Assembly: GCA_013397075.1 (NCBI GenBank)
Contig: VWZS01002237.1
Span: 434,001-498,000, forward strand
From: Rhabdornis inornatus
Lineage: Eukaryota; Chordata; Aves; Passeriformes; Rhabdornithidae
Reading direction: 5' to 3'
DNA length: 64,000 nt
Positions 1 to 14,200 of this stretch are shown piece after piece. Position 1 is the stretch's first letter; each line of letters begins with the position of its first letter. A model generated the notes under the pieces. That model ran no database searches. It was not told the DNA's origin and saw only the letters and a program-made list of their open reading frames with translations. A program made the translations under genes and the position numbers.

Positions 1-430
1 CTCTAGCCAGACATTGAACTGCAAAGTACTGTTTATTTTTAGTTATACTGCAGTAACATTAGGAGATAAAAAAGCTGTGTGCATTTAAAAACCAAACAAA
101 TACCAGTTATTTCTTATAAGACTACCTTAGAAGTACATTAGGGCATGACACAATCTTTAAAAAATTTTACAAAGCCCAGAGGAATCAAATAGCAAATCAA
201 AATAGCAAAAATGAAGCATCTGAACATAACGTTTTGAATGCCCATACTCTAAGGCAAGCACTCAAAAGCTTGCACTGCATCCAAGAACCACCATAAACTC
301 TGAAGAAATGTCTCATGTAACAGTATTATGCTATTCTAGGCTGAAAAACAGTGAGAAGTTAAACCACCGGGTAGTAGTCACCATCCTTGGAAATATTAAA
401 AAAAAATGAGTAAATATGGCCCTTTGTGAT

Positions 431-512
431 ATGGTTTTGTGAGCATGGTGGCACTCAGCTGAAGGTTGGACTTGATCTTGGAGGTCTTTTCCAACCCTAA
501 TGATTCTGGTAT
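431..512 (+). mobile_element. CR1 LINE 3'-end fragment
   Basis: The stretch with GGTTGGACTTGATCTTGG and GGTCTTTTCCAACC ending in ATTCTG is the typical 3' end of a chicken-repeat-1 LINE. It lies in MAP3K4 intron 12, antisense to the gene. 5'-truncated fragments like this are the usual form of CR1 copies. Confidence 0.75.
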
Positions 513-729
513 CATCTAAAATTTTGCGAAGCAGCAGAGCTTCCAAGGCTATATCTGAAATCATCCCAAGTTCTTAAAAGCTTTTCAGATTTCCAGGCAT
601 TGCTAATTTAACAGATCTGTCAGATTCATCTGTTGCCTTTCAACTATTCTGAAGTAAAATTTCTGAGGCAAGACATTCTTTATGATGTTCTGCTAAAACT
701 GGGCAGTAACAGTTCATTAGAAATTACCA

Positions 730-2025
730 AATGTGAGGCCCATCTACATGAAGGACTGCAAGGAGGATCCAGAAGACAACAGACCTGTCAGTTTGAAGGT
801 TATGGATCATCTAGTACAGGACAACCAGGAGATTAGGCCCACTCAGCATGGGTTTGTGAAAAGGAGGTCCTACTTGACTGACCTGATCTTATTCTATGAG
901 AAGGTGAGCCACTTAGTGGATCAGGAAAAGGTTGTGGATGTCATCTACCTACATTTTAGTAAAGCTTTTGACATTGTTTTCCACAGCATCCTGCAGGAGC
1001 TGGCTGCTCATAGTCTGCATAGATGTTCATTGTTTGCTGTGTAAAAAACTGGCAGGATGGCCAGGCCTAGGGAGTGGTGGTGAGGGGTGCTACACCCTGC
1101 TGGCAGCCAGTCACTATTGGGGTTCCCCTAGACTCAGTTTTGGGGCCAATACTGTCTCATGTCTTTATCAATGATTTGGACCTGGGGATCAAGGGCACCC
1201 TCAGTCAATTCACAGCGACACCAAGTTGAGTGGGAGTGCTGATCTGCTGGAGGGCAGGAAGGCCCTGCAGAGTGTTCTGGACAAGCTGGATTGTTGGACC
1301 AAGCCCAATGGTGTAAGGCTTAACATGATCAAATACCAGGTCCTGCACCTGGGTCACAGCAATCCCATGTAGCACTACAAGCTGGAGGAAGAGTGGCTGG
1401 AAAACTGTCTGGGGTAAAAAGACCTGAGGGTGCTGGCTGACAACTGGCTGGACATGAGCCAGTGTGTGCCCAGGGGGCCAAGAAGGCCAATGGCACCCTG
1501 GCTTCTATCAGCAATAGTGTGGCCAGCAGAACTGGGGCAGTGCTGCGGTTGCACCTCAAAATACTGTGCTGGGCCCCTCACTACAATAAAGACATTGAGG
1601 TGTTGGAGCAAGTCCAGGGAAGGGCAACAAAGCTGGAGCACAAGTCTTGTGAGAAGCTGGAGTTGTTTAGCCTGGAGAAAAGGAGGCTCAGGTGCAACTT
1701 CATTGTTCTCTACAACTACCTGAAAGGTTATAGTGAGGTGGGTGTCAGTCTCCTCTCCCAGGTAAAAAGTGTTAGGACATGAGAAAACAGCCTTAAATTG
1801 AGCCAGGCGAGGTTTAGGTTTGATATTAGGAACAACTTCTTCACTGGAAGAGTGGTCAGGCATTAGAACAGGCCACAGGAAGTGGTTGAGTCCCCATCCC
1901 TGGAGTTATTTAAAAGATGTATAGACGTAGACATGGCTCACTGTTGGACCTGGTGGTGGCGAGTTAACAGTTGGAAGTGATTACATTAAAGGTCTTTTCC
2001 AACCTAAATAATTCAATAGTTCCAT
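730..2025 (+). mobile_element. CR1 LINE fragment with part of the reverse transcriptase and 3' end
   Basis: Translated pieces in more than one frame show CR1 reverse-transcriptase segments: QHGFVKRRSYLTDLI, then VIYLHFSKAFDIV (the catalytic-motif A neighbourhood, LDFSKAFD in intact copies). Next come the 3' coding region (for example LFSLEKRRLRCNFIVLYNYL) and a 3' end with GGTCTTTTCCAACCTAAATAATTCA. Many stops and frameshifts make it inactive. It sits in MAP3K4 intron 12 in the opposite orientation and stops about 85 bp short of exon 12. Confidence 0.85.
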
Positions 2026-2110
2026 TAATTCTTTGTATTGCAACAGCTACTAGTTACCTTATTTGCACCAATGCAAAACCAGAAATTTCAATCAGTTTTT
2101 GTTTCCTTAC

Positions 2111-2272
2111 CTCAAACCCAAAATTATAACCCTGAATCATGGCTTCCCGGTAGTATTGCTGCAAAGTGGCAGATTCAGATTCATCAACTTCAGCATCAAA
2201 CTCAGATGTGAACATGAGATCAACTCTATCAATGGCACTGCTTATCTTATTGCATAGCTGTAATGCATCGTT
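2111..2272 (-). CDS. MAP3K4: MAP3K4 exon 12, last exon in the window
   Basis: Has 162 bp, 54 codons, phase 0/0, residues 972-1025. It starts NDALQLCNKISSAIDRVDLM, contains FTSEFDAEVDESES and ends REAMIQGYNFGFE. Acceptor GTTACTCAG; donor GAG/GTAAGG. In the human protein the next residues are YHKEVVRLM; nothing matching them is found in 1-2110, so exon 13 lies outside the window. A CR1 element begins about 85 bp beyond the donor. Confidence 0.95.
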
Positions 2273-5200
2273 CTGAGTAACAACAAAAAGGGATGGGGGG
2301 CAGCAAAATATTCCTTAGTCTTGTCAACTGTAGAATATAAGGCAAACATTAATCTAACAATTACATTATTTTAAATGAAAAGGTACTATAATGCCACAAA
2401 AATTCATTCAGTCTTGGAAAAACAAACATTTTCCAGCAGTTGCATGAAGCAAGTCTTGTAATTAACTCAAGTATTATAATAAAGTTTGCTTGCACATGAT
2501 TAACTTTAAAAACACAGACAGCAAAAGGCTGAGCAGGGAACCAACAAAAAAAACACAAAACAAACAAAAACATCCAACCAAAACCAGACAGACAAGAAAG
2601 GAGAACATGAGTTCTACTATCTACAGGGAGATGGAGCGTTTGGCTCTATTTTCACCTTGGACACAGCCTCCATTGAATGCAGGGACTCGATACTGCCACT
2701 TAAAGCCCAACAAACAACCAACCAAACCCATCAAAGAGAACGCTCATCAAACAAAAGCAAAACAAACAAACAATTAAACAAACACCACCACACCAGACAC
2801 ACAAAACAAGCAAAGACTTAAAAACCCACACCAAATCTAAGAGAAAAGAAACAGAGAGACTACCCGCTTTTACATTTTCAAATATAGGAAGAAAAGTTTG
2901 TTTTAGATAATTGATTTTGATAAACTTGGTTTTAGAAAATCATACACTTTCTTCCAATTCAATATTGCTGCCACCTAAAGAGGTATTCACTCTGTTGCTA
3001 TGGTATTTTATCTGCATTATGGACTTTTTTCCCAATTACCCAATGCAGAAATTACACCAATATAGCTCAAAAACACACTCACAAGTCATTTGCAGAAACA
3101 GAATGGAAATTGTACTGAAAGTGAAGTCCATAGAGGACTACCATGTAACTTAAAATTGCAGAATAGGCCATTAGCTTTGCAATCAAATCTTCTTCCACTT
3201 TTTCACTTATCAGTGAATAAAGCACCATCAGTTTTGATAAATAATCTCCAAATCTGCTTACCTTTAGCTGCTGTAGAGCTTTGGCAATGATTGGTTGGCT
3301 GGATGTCTGTTCCTGGTGCAGAGATATGAGCCCTTCAATAGACTGCTGGAAAGCTTTTCTCTGACTCACAAGGTGGGCAGACTGAATGACTACAAGGAGG
3401 AGGTTATCAACCTAGAATACAAGACACCACTACTTCTTGTAAAGAAAATTCTCTCTGTAAAAATATATCCAGTATCACTAGATTCCAATCAGAATTTTTA
3501 AAATTCTAATATATGAAAGACCTCTCATCACTATTCATGAAAATCTAAATTCACACAGAAAAGCTTGATGCTGGCAACTAAACTCAAGCTCTCATCTAGT
3601 GAGCAGAGTCCCATTAGGGTAAATGCCACAGCAAGTTTTCAGGGGGAATATGGTCCTGTTGACTTCTGGAAAATATGGGAAACACTGCATTAAATTATCT
3701 TCAGATTAGCTATACACAAAAAAAGCAACAGATAAGCAAAATTAATTCTATTTTCTCAAAGCAGACAGAAATAACTATTGTCACATAAACACAGGGGTTT
3801 ATCCAAGAAACACAACATACTTCAGGACAAAAGCCCACTATCAAATAGGGAAAGACACAGACTTAACACACAGTATTTGCTCAAATTTTGAAAATTATCA
3901 ATATGTGATGTGTTTTGGAAACCAGAGCTCTGATACTGCACAAGTCTATAAAAGCATACAGTCACATATAGTGCTGCCATACTAAGCTCTGCTGATTTCA
4001 AACCACAGACGATGCATCTGCAACAAGTTACGCACAAAACAAGACCTACTTCATCCTGATTTTCAAGACCTCTTCTCCAAAGAGAAATTTCATGCTCAAA
4101 ACTCTTTAAGTGTTGATGAGATTCTTTCATTTGATGAGTATTTAATTAACACTTTACATTTTCTCTAGTTTGCAATCAAAACGCATTTTTTAAGGCAGAA
4201 TCTTTCTGAAGGACTTTTTATTCCCTAACCTTTCAATCTTGGATTTTAAAAATTGTTACAGACATATAAACACATACACACAGTGTTTTATGTCCACCCA
4301 CATATGGAAGAAACCATATGCAAATCAATTTTCATATACGGCTGTTCTCATTTGCTGAATGAAATACTAACTTTGATAGAAGTCTGAAGAACTTCTAAGC
4401 ACTTAATCAAAGGCTGGCTTTTTATTGTTCCTCTGGAACAATAGGCAAACAAGAAACCACGTTTGCACGTTAAAAGCAGCAGTATATAGAGGAGTGACTT
4501 TTTCAACTGCCTGTAATTGCTAGAACCATCTGAATGCCAAAGGTCAGGCACAGTGACATGGAAAGTCTCTCTCTCCATGGACAGTACAGCCCTTTTATGG
4601 TAGGGATCCAAGGAACTGACATACCAAAAGGAAAATCCATATAGCTTAACACTAAGGATATGAGAACACAAGGGGCAGGGAGCTGGCTCAGCTGTCAGAG
4701 TGCAGCAGAACTGCTGGCAGGGAAACCCTGCTGGCTCGGGAAGAAGAAGAGTATGACTGGAAACATTTCCTCCTGCAAAACTGTTGAACATCCAGTAACT
4801 TCCAGAGAAATTTAACATTAAACGTCACAATTTATCCAAAATCAAGACTAACTGGTTTCATGCCTCAGTGTGTGGAAAGCACACAACCACCACATGTTCT
4901 TGGAGACTGATGACTTCTTAATAAAATGTTCCGTTTTCAAGCCTTACCTGCACTTCTGAACACCCAACTAGGTATTAGAAATATCTCTATTTATTATACA
5001 ACTCTGAAAAAGTCACATTTGTAGGGACTGATCCTGCCAACAAATGCTACAAGCCATTTAATATTTGCATTTAACACAACTAAGAATCAAACTTATTCCT
5101 GAATTTAACTTTTTATTACCTATAAAAGGACACATGCTTCACTTGAATCACTCCAATTAATCTGACAGAACAAGCATTCCTAGAAGTGTGGAGATAACAA

Positions 5201-8200
5201 ACAGTGAGGAAGTAAGACCAAACCCACCTGCATGGTGCGCAGCGTATCAACAGTTTCAACTTGTGGCACTACTTTGACCGGCTGACCCTCCCAAGCACTC
5301 CAGCTGTCATCTAATTCATGGTCTTTGTCACTGTGTTTGGTCATTAGCAAGTAGGCCTCATAGGTCAGCTCATCTGAATCCTTGGAGCAATCCTTCCCAG
5401 CAGCTGCATTGAGGAGCTGCAAAATCACAGACTTTTCCCCTGCAATACTACCTGGTACAAACACTTGCAAACTCTCGAGTCCAGGAATTTGCACCTGTAG
5501 AAAAGAAATATACTGAATGAGTGAATCTCACCGTCTTTTATAAAAAATAAAAAAGATAAAAGAGGTAGCATAATTTAAGCAACAAGAAGAATCTCCATCC
5601 TATGAAGCTGTACAATACACATACTAAAATGATACCTTCAGCTATTTTCGCATTGAAAGTCAAAATGCATTATAAGTTATTTCTTTTGAAACCCACTGGA
5701 TCACCATTTTCAGTGACTTTTCTGTGTACTTCAAGTTAATCCTTCCACATATTCTTCTAAAGGAATCTTGTTACAAAAGAAGTCCAGTTTCACATCTATA
5801 TATGTATGCATACTCGAGTACAAAACATATACACACATTTTAAAAATTAAGTTAGTCAACAAAGAGTGGAGTGTTAAAAGAAAAATTCCTTCAGAATTCA
5901 TACATTTCCCAATGACTACAAAAGACAAAGAGTAAACAAAAACCTGTCTAAAAAAGGATGTTATTCTTATACTTTCATAAAAGCTAGATTAAGTCCAGTT
6001 AGAGCATTCTCTTTTAATAACATACTACTGTTACTACTAGAAAACTACTTCCAATTATATCTGTCACATTGGTAGCAATACTTCAACCAAGCTAGGCATC
6101 AGAAGTAGACTGTGAAAACAGTAAAATAGCCAGTATCTTGACTTGCCTTGAGGTAGTTGACTCACAGAGTTAAAATTCTCTCTTTTCAGAGTGTGATGTC
6201 ATCAAGCTAAGACAAAACACTGCACTCTGCACTTCTACCATTAGACAGACATATGTCAGAACTAAAACTGTTATAATCTGTAGGCAAATGCAAAATACTA
6301 GACAGTTGTTACTAAAAGCTAAATTAGATTCCCAAAACTAATGACCATCTGCCTGAAAAGGCTGTTAAAAATTTAAGCTCCCTACATGATATTAGAGGGC
6401 CAATATATAAAGTGCTCATTATCAAAATATGTGTCATTTAACTCATGTGTAACAGATGTGTCAAACTCGAGACACAATTTTTTCTTAAAAAATGTGCATA
6501 ATAAAAAGATATAGTCTTTAAAAGGTCTACTGAAACTAATATGGTGTCTTGAAGCAGCCAAGACTACATACTTGGGGGACAGTATTTTTTAAAAGTAAAC
6601 ATATCCTGATTTCCCTGGCTATTTTCCAACTCAAACAATTCACAGACCAGGGCCCTGCCAAATCAGTTGTTTTATCCACGTATTTAAAACCCTTTATGAA
6701 CTTCTCTCCTATGAACTTGTTTGTGTCCCCTTAAACGAATTTCTGTATTTAGCAAACATTTACATCAATCTAACAAGAATTATGTCATGAAAAAGTTAGA
6801 GCATTATTTCCCAACTGCAAATTATATATTTATTAAATGTATGGAAGGACAAAAAAGAACAGCAGATCTAAATACATTTGACCTGTTGAAGCAAACAACT
6901 TACTTAAACTACAAAAAAGACTTGTTGACCCAGGAATTTTTAAGGAATTTTGTAAAACCACAAATGTGGGACCTTACATTGCAGTAAATACAGACCACCA
7001 AGAGCTTAACTTACTTTTGCTGTATAACAGTTCTCTAGCAACAGCTACTCTGCAACAGAACAGAGTCCCTGCAATTCTCCTGTCCTTAGGACTCTCTAGG
7101 AAGCTTGCTAAAGCAGACCTCCACTCTAACACTGTTGCTTTATAAAAGCAAAACACAGGTCTATAGTCTGAGATTATCTACTCAAACACGTATCCATTTA
7201 CCTCATAGATTTGAAAGCATTTGTTTCATAGCACTCACTACTAAGAGTTATTAAACAGAAAGGTTTTTCCTCAGTCACAAAGAGAATCTTTGGAAAAACA
7301 AGGAATTAAGACAATGATTTCCCAAAACACAGACTAGCATTCTCACTCACACAAACATAAGTACAGAATCTGACTACCTCAATTCAATATTAAATACACA
7401 ATACTTTAAATGTTGAAATGTAGGTGTCCCATTAAAAAACTAAAGCATGCCAATATTTGGCATTTTGCTTAGCATACTCAGTTCACTTTCATGCCTCTAA
7501 ACCTTATTACCTATGTGAATTTACCTTCACATACTCTTTTGTTTTCAGAGCATTCAGAAGATCTCGCACAGGGGCTGACAATGCAAATTCTGCTGCTATT
7601 TCAAGGTCCTACAAATAATGACAAAACAAAGGAATATGCTTTCAGACTACATTTCTTTAAAGCATATAAATAAGAGGAGACTCTGTTAACTTACCTTCCT
7701 CAGCATTTTAGCAAAACCAAGAGCTTTGGAGGCTCTTTCTCTAGCTTCATGGAACAGCTCTTTCAGTGCTCGGCTGGTCTCTATAACAGACCTCCTGAAA
7801 CATTAGCAGAAATTAAACGACAATGTTTTAATAAATCATATTATACTTATACAGCCATTAGAAAATAATTATTTACATATATGTTAGTAAAAAGAACATA
7901 AATATTTGCAAGCAAATAATAAATAAATTGAACTTGAGTAGACACATTTTTGGTAAGAATATAAAATCTAACTCAAATATCATTACATAAACAACCTCTG
8001 GTAGCCTGAATTAAAGCGAAGGTTACTAGGTTTCAAAAAAAGAAAATGATGGTTCATTACTACTGCACACAGAAATACAGTGATACAGTCTATGGAGCTT
8101 TGCATTTACCAAGTTTGCATTCTAATGAATAAAATACATTATGCATCTGTCAGAGGAAGAGAAACATATGTAAGTGTTTTGTTATTATTAAGCCAAAGGC

Positions 8201-11200
8201 TTAATACCTGATTTCATCTGACGCAGTACTGTCATCGGCACTGGCCCAAAACTCATCACAACTGCCTTGTAGTCCAGAATCTAAAAATATTCCTGTTGAT
8301 TTCAGCAGCATTCCTGCAATATCACTGTAGCAACAGAAATGGTGGAACTTCAGAGTCTTATTGAGGTAAGCATGGCATCTTAAACTTCTTCCTTCTTAAC
8401 GCAATAGAGCTGTTGCCAAGTCCCCATACAGGAACAAGGAGCATCTTGGGGCACATAGAAGCCACCTGCACCTACTGCATCCTACACCTACAGTCACTGC
8501 AATGATCTATTCACAATAATACATTCACAAAGACTACCAGCTGCTTAATGACATCTCAAGAAGTCCTGTCTGGGAACCCCAAACAAGTGCTGAATTGAAT
8601 ACCCCTCTGGTATAATACAACACCATAATGAAAGGAATTAAATAAAACCTACCAAAATAGTTTTCCAGCTTGAGCTTCACCTCCTCTTATATAAGGAGTT
8701 ATTTCTTTGGTGAAATTCCATTCTTCCTCCAACAGATTTTTTAAACTATGAGATGCTTGAGGTAACTGCTGCAGCATTTGGATCCAGCTTCGCATATAAT
8801 CAAAGTAAACCTGAGCAAGGAAATAAATAATTTAAACAGAAATCATTACACAAGGTCTTAAGTACTAGAACTTCTCAAATCAACAAACTCAGTATTACAC
8901 AATTTTTAGAAGTTATTTCTACAATAGTTTTCATTTGCTCTAACTGAAAACACACTCCAAGTTCTCATACAAAAGGTGCAATTTATGGCTCAGCAAATAT
9001 TAAATTCTATGTCTCCACAATACCTTCCTGAAAATACTGACCACCTTGCTTGCTGTGCTGCTATTTACCACTGTATTAATGAATACCCACAGTATCCAGA
9101 GTTTTTTAAGCTGAACTGCTGAAAAACAGTATCTAAACTTTTTATTAATTGGATTACATCAAAAGGTTTTACTTCAACATATCCTCCTGGATATGGACAA
9201 GGGCTGTGAAAAGGCTTCTGAGATTCTACATTACATTTTGTGTTCCTTTATATCAAGTATTATCTCTCACCTTTATTTATGATTGTTTTAAACCAATATA
9301 AAAAATACAGGTAAGTTCCATTTTTCTTCAACCATCTGCCCTTCAGGATTATATTGAATGCAAAAAATTACCTGAAATTTGTTTCAGTTCAATAATCCGT
9401 AATATACCTCCTCAAAAACAGTTAACATACTTTCTATTAGTTTCAAGTATTTTCAGACTACACTTTAAAAATGCCAAGATCATAGAATCATGGAATGTTT
9501 CAGGTTGAAAAGGATCTTAGGGATTATCCAGTTCCAACCCCTATACTTCAGAGGCCAAGTGTTTTTCTGAAAAAGACTTCTTCAACTAATTTAACAATGA
9601 ATACACATTAAAAATAAGATATTGCATTAATGCAATGCCAATACAGTAAGATATAATGTTAGTCAAAAAATCATTTTATTCAATATTAAAAGGTTATTAA
9701 AAGTTTAGTTCAAACTTATGAAATGTACTGTTCTATATATGAACCGTTTTCGGTAAATTTAGGCAATTTACAGGTAAACTGTACCACAGAACAAAACCCA
9801 GTACTGCTTAAAACATTGCTAGAACAGTACTGGTTCCTGTGTTACCTTTACAAGTCCATTAAAATAATGAATTTGTATAAAAGTAGGGAAAGAAAAAAAA
9901 AAACTATCCCTTTTAGGGATAACAGATTTCTATTAGCAGATTAATACACTTACTTGAACTCTCCTTTTTGAAACTCACCATTAACATTTTATGCAGATCC
10001 TCTTCAAAAGAATCAATGTTGCAATCAATCTTTTGCAAGTCATCTAACACTTCTCGTAACATGAACTGGTAATATTGCTTCATTAAGAGTCCACCCTTCA
10101 GAACTTCTTTACACTCTCTCACTAGCTGCAAGAGAAAAACCCCAAAACTGCCATCAGTAAAGACACTATTCTTAAATTCACCCCTTGTCAACCCAGTTTC
10201 TCTAAATAATAAATAATTTCTACAGCTTTTTGAAACAAATAGTTGCTCTACACATCTGCAGTAAAGATGTCACTGGTCTTCCAGGATTACTTAATTGCAA
10301 TCCCATTATTTGCCACATCAATGTAAATAGAGATGGAGGCAGATGTTTCAGACTTACTCCCTGCAAAATCTCACAGCAAGCAGCTTACTAGATAATGAGT
10401 TTAGAAAGGGGCAAAAGGGCTTACAGTCACGAAATCATCACTTTCAAGGGAAGCAAGTCAGGAAAAATATGCAACATGTTTAACATACGCTTAGAGAAAT
10501 GTTTTACTACAGTGAATTCACTGTCAATCTCCTGTGCCCTGGATTCCAAAATCCGTATCAGGCCTGAAAACAATTTTGTCGCTTCCCTGGCAAAGCTAAC
10601 ATGAGGAAAGTTCTCTTTTCAACTGCAGAAGCGGTCTCCTTTGGAAGAGCTGTCACCTCTCCCTGAAAGCTTAGACTTTATCTATTTCAAGAGACATGCA
10701 CAACCACAGGTACAGGAGTACACAATGAGCAAGGAACATTTAAAATCTACACTAGCAAATGCCTTTCTTTCAGAAGCCCTTCAAGTGCTAAGTGTGTATT
10801 CTGAAATCATCATCAGTCTTCAGGTTTGACAATCCCTGATCTTTTCTGAGGGCCAGAGGGAATGGAATTGCTGGTTGATTAATATTCTTTTTTACATCTT
10901 CTATAATGGCTCTCCTGGCAAAGTAATATATCAATATAGTGGACTCAATGTATGAGAAATTAAAATGGCATGAAAGCAGAAAACATACAAGAATGCTATT
11001 AGTATGACAAGAGTCCTTGGAATCCTTTACAGGCCAGAACACATTATGTTGTGCTTCCTGATGTGCAGAGCAAACAAGAGTAATAGTCTGAACTCTACAG
11101 TTCAAAATTTACCAAATTAGGAGAAAAAGGGTAAAAAAAAATTATTTTTCTATAAGGTGGAAATTCAAAAGGATACTTTTATATCCCTAACATGTCATAA

Positions 11201-14200
11201 ACTTTTAAATTAATGTCCTTCTTCAACTCCACTCAATCACATCCAGTGTACTTTGTGTCGACCTATGGGTTTTTTTCCCCTTCAATGCACATCCATACCA
11301 AAATAAACTTGAAAAACTTCATTAAAAATGGAGTTTATTTAAATAATACTCTTTTACGGGGTATACTACTGAGTAACAGAATACAGGATTCACAAAAAAC
11401 CAGTAGAGCTAACTTAGTGTCAACTTTTAAAACTGAAATTCATGAGGCAGTGGCCAAACAAAATTTGGTGCATAATGAGCTCATAAAAGAATATACAGCT
11501 TAAACTGAGAATATTATCACTATTACTGGTTTGATGGGGTGCTTTTTGTTTAGGTAGTTTATTCAATAAATTATTTTCTCAAAGGAGGTAGGGCAAAACA
11601 AACAATACCAAATTTAACAACTAAACAGAAATAACCCACATGCATACACACACATCCACCTCTCAACATGAATGCTAATTCTGAAAACCATCTTGAACTG
11701 TTCAAGTACTAAACTGCCATTAAAAGAGAACAGCTCCCTCCAATGACACAGGATTATCAGGATTACTAAAGCTAGTACTGAAAGTGAAACATGGACAAAA
11801 AGGAGGAAGACAGCAAGAAAGGACAGGAGAAAAGGCACATTGTAAAAGGCATATAATCTGTGTTAAGTTTCCTTTTTGTGTATATACTTTTTATTGAAAA
11901 TTAGATCAATTTTTGAATATAATTGACTTGCTAGTAATACAAAAATTTAATGTCATCTTTTGAGTAACAAGACTAGTATACCTGATACATTCACACAGTA
12001 TTGCTACATATTTCAAATGGTACCAAAAACCAAGAGACACTTAAAGGTCTCAGTGCCTCAAATAAGATTCACTACATCAATCACTACAAAAAACAGACTG
12101 TGCTGTGCTACTTGCATACAAAGAACAATTCAGGGATTGGGTTTGTTCAGCCTTGAAAAGAGAATATGCAAGGGGAATTTAATCACAGATTTCCAATGCC
12201 TTGAGGGCAGTTGCAGAGAAAAATATAACAATAAAGCACCGGCTCTGGCCCCCAATGCAGAGAAAGCCAATGCATGTAACAGCCTACCCAGACCATCTTA
12301 ATGAAGAAAATTGAGCAGTGCCACTTCCAGAATGCTGGGCTGAAGCACCAGCTCCCCTTCCTGAATAATACCTGGAAAGAATTAAAAAAATTTATGTCTG
12401 CAGTTTAAGATGGCCCAGTTTAAGATGGTCTCGAGTTGTGTACAAGTTCTGCATCCCTGCCCAGTGGTCAGGAGAGCAGCATGACTGAAGATATCTGGGT
12501 TGATCATATTTTATACGGTCAGCTTTTGATGGCTACAGAGTGTGGTGCAGGACCTTAATGAGGTCCCCTCTCAGCTGTCTCTTCTCAAGGCTGCACAGCC
12601 CCATCTCCCTCAGCCTTTCCTCACAGGAGAGATGTTCCAGGCCCCTAATCACCTCTGTCCTCCACTGGACCCAGTTCAGGAGCTCCATGTCTCTCTTGTA
12701 CTGAGGAGCTCAGAATTGGAGCTCAGTGGATCTCACTAGGGCTTGAGTAGAGGAGCAGGATCGCCTCCCTCAACCTGCTGACAATTCTCTGATATGACAA
12801 TAAAACCACCTAATTTGGGGATCAACCTAATTGTAGGACCCAGCTTCCAGAAGGCTGGACAAACCAGAGTATCTCTAATCCAGTCTTCTTTGTAATTCTG
12901 CAATACTCTTTGAACTTGCAGAATAACACAAAACTCCTGGACTCTTGAGCTTGCTCAAGATTTTAGAAATTATAATTCTTCAGGAAACAAACAGATCTGT
13001 GAAACATCCTCCACAGTTCCTTTGCCTGTTCAGAAATATTGTGTGGGAAAGGAAGCATTTGCTGAGTTGAATTCATTTTTTTCAATGTCATCAGTAAGGC
13101 AGTATCCACCACCAAAACAGTCTGGTACAAACACACTGTTTTCCTAGAGGAAAGTGTAATTTTTACTTAATGTGGAGTCCACAAGGAGCACACAAAATGT
13201 TATGGGGGGAAAAAAAACAAAATCACCCCTCTCTGAAGGGCATACTGTGTTTAACAGCAGAGTATGCTATACAACATTATTATTCTATGATTGTTAAGTT
13301 GAAATTGTAATCTTCAATCAATTGGGAGAGCAAGCGAGAGCGTAGGGGGGAAAGGAAGAGAGGACAAATTTATTTGGGGCCACAACGTAACATAGCAATG
13401 GATTTTGGATCAGCAAATAACTGGAATGTGAGATCATAATCAGTCCAAGAGCTTATTTAGATGTTTAGTCTTAGAGATCATCTGATAAAACCCCAATTTG
13501 GTTATGCTTGCCAGGATGCAGGGAGATCAGATGAATTAAGTAGGTGCTGGACTATACTTTGAGCACTGGCATTGATCTAAACAGCCTTCATTGTACCTGA
13601 TAGCCTCCAGAGAACAAATCCTTATACAATATTCTCAACCAGTGACAGGACTGAAAATCTTGGGTCACTGCCCACAGAAAATAAAATAGGCTGGGGATGT
13701 TTTCATATTTCTTCTTAATTATCTGTCACTACATGACTACTACATGTTAGCAGATGTCTTACATTCACAAGAGAAAAAATCAAATCACAGAAAAAAGAAA
13801 AATACAGACCCTCAAAACTACTTATATTGCCTAAGACACACAAACAGAGGAAGATGTGCTACAGAAGATTATATAGCTTATAATGCAATTGGAACCAATA
13901 CAGTTTCCTTTTGTTGGCTAATAGTATTTTTATCACCAGTTCTGATACAGAAGCCTAAATCAGAGAGCTATACACGACCAGTTATTTATTATGCAAAAAG
14001 CAGATCTCCATATGTAATACAAGACTATCTACAAAAATTATTACATAATTATACATCATAATTTCTTACACTAATCCTCTATTAGCTGACATCGTATCAC
14101 AGTGAAATGACAAAATATTTCAAACAGGAAATACATATTAAAAAAAGCAATTGAAGCAAACCTGTTTAATACTCAAAAGAGATGGCTCGCCAGCAGGTCT

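Larger units (their letters stand above)
1..2110 (-). other. MAP3K4 intron 12 (5' part)
   Basis: Non-coding on the gene strand. Apart from the two CR1 pieces I see AT-rich unique sequence at 1-430 and 513-729, with no exon-like segment. The intron continues beyond the window. Confidence 0.85.
10126..14161 (-). other. MAP3K4 intron 4
   Basis: 4.0 kb, with CR1 fragments at 12.1 and 12.5-12.8 kb. Open frames at 10788-11105, 11213-11503 and 13744-14061 show no protein-like content. Confidence 0.85.
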
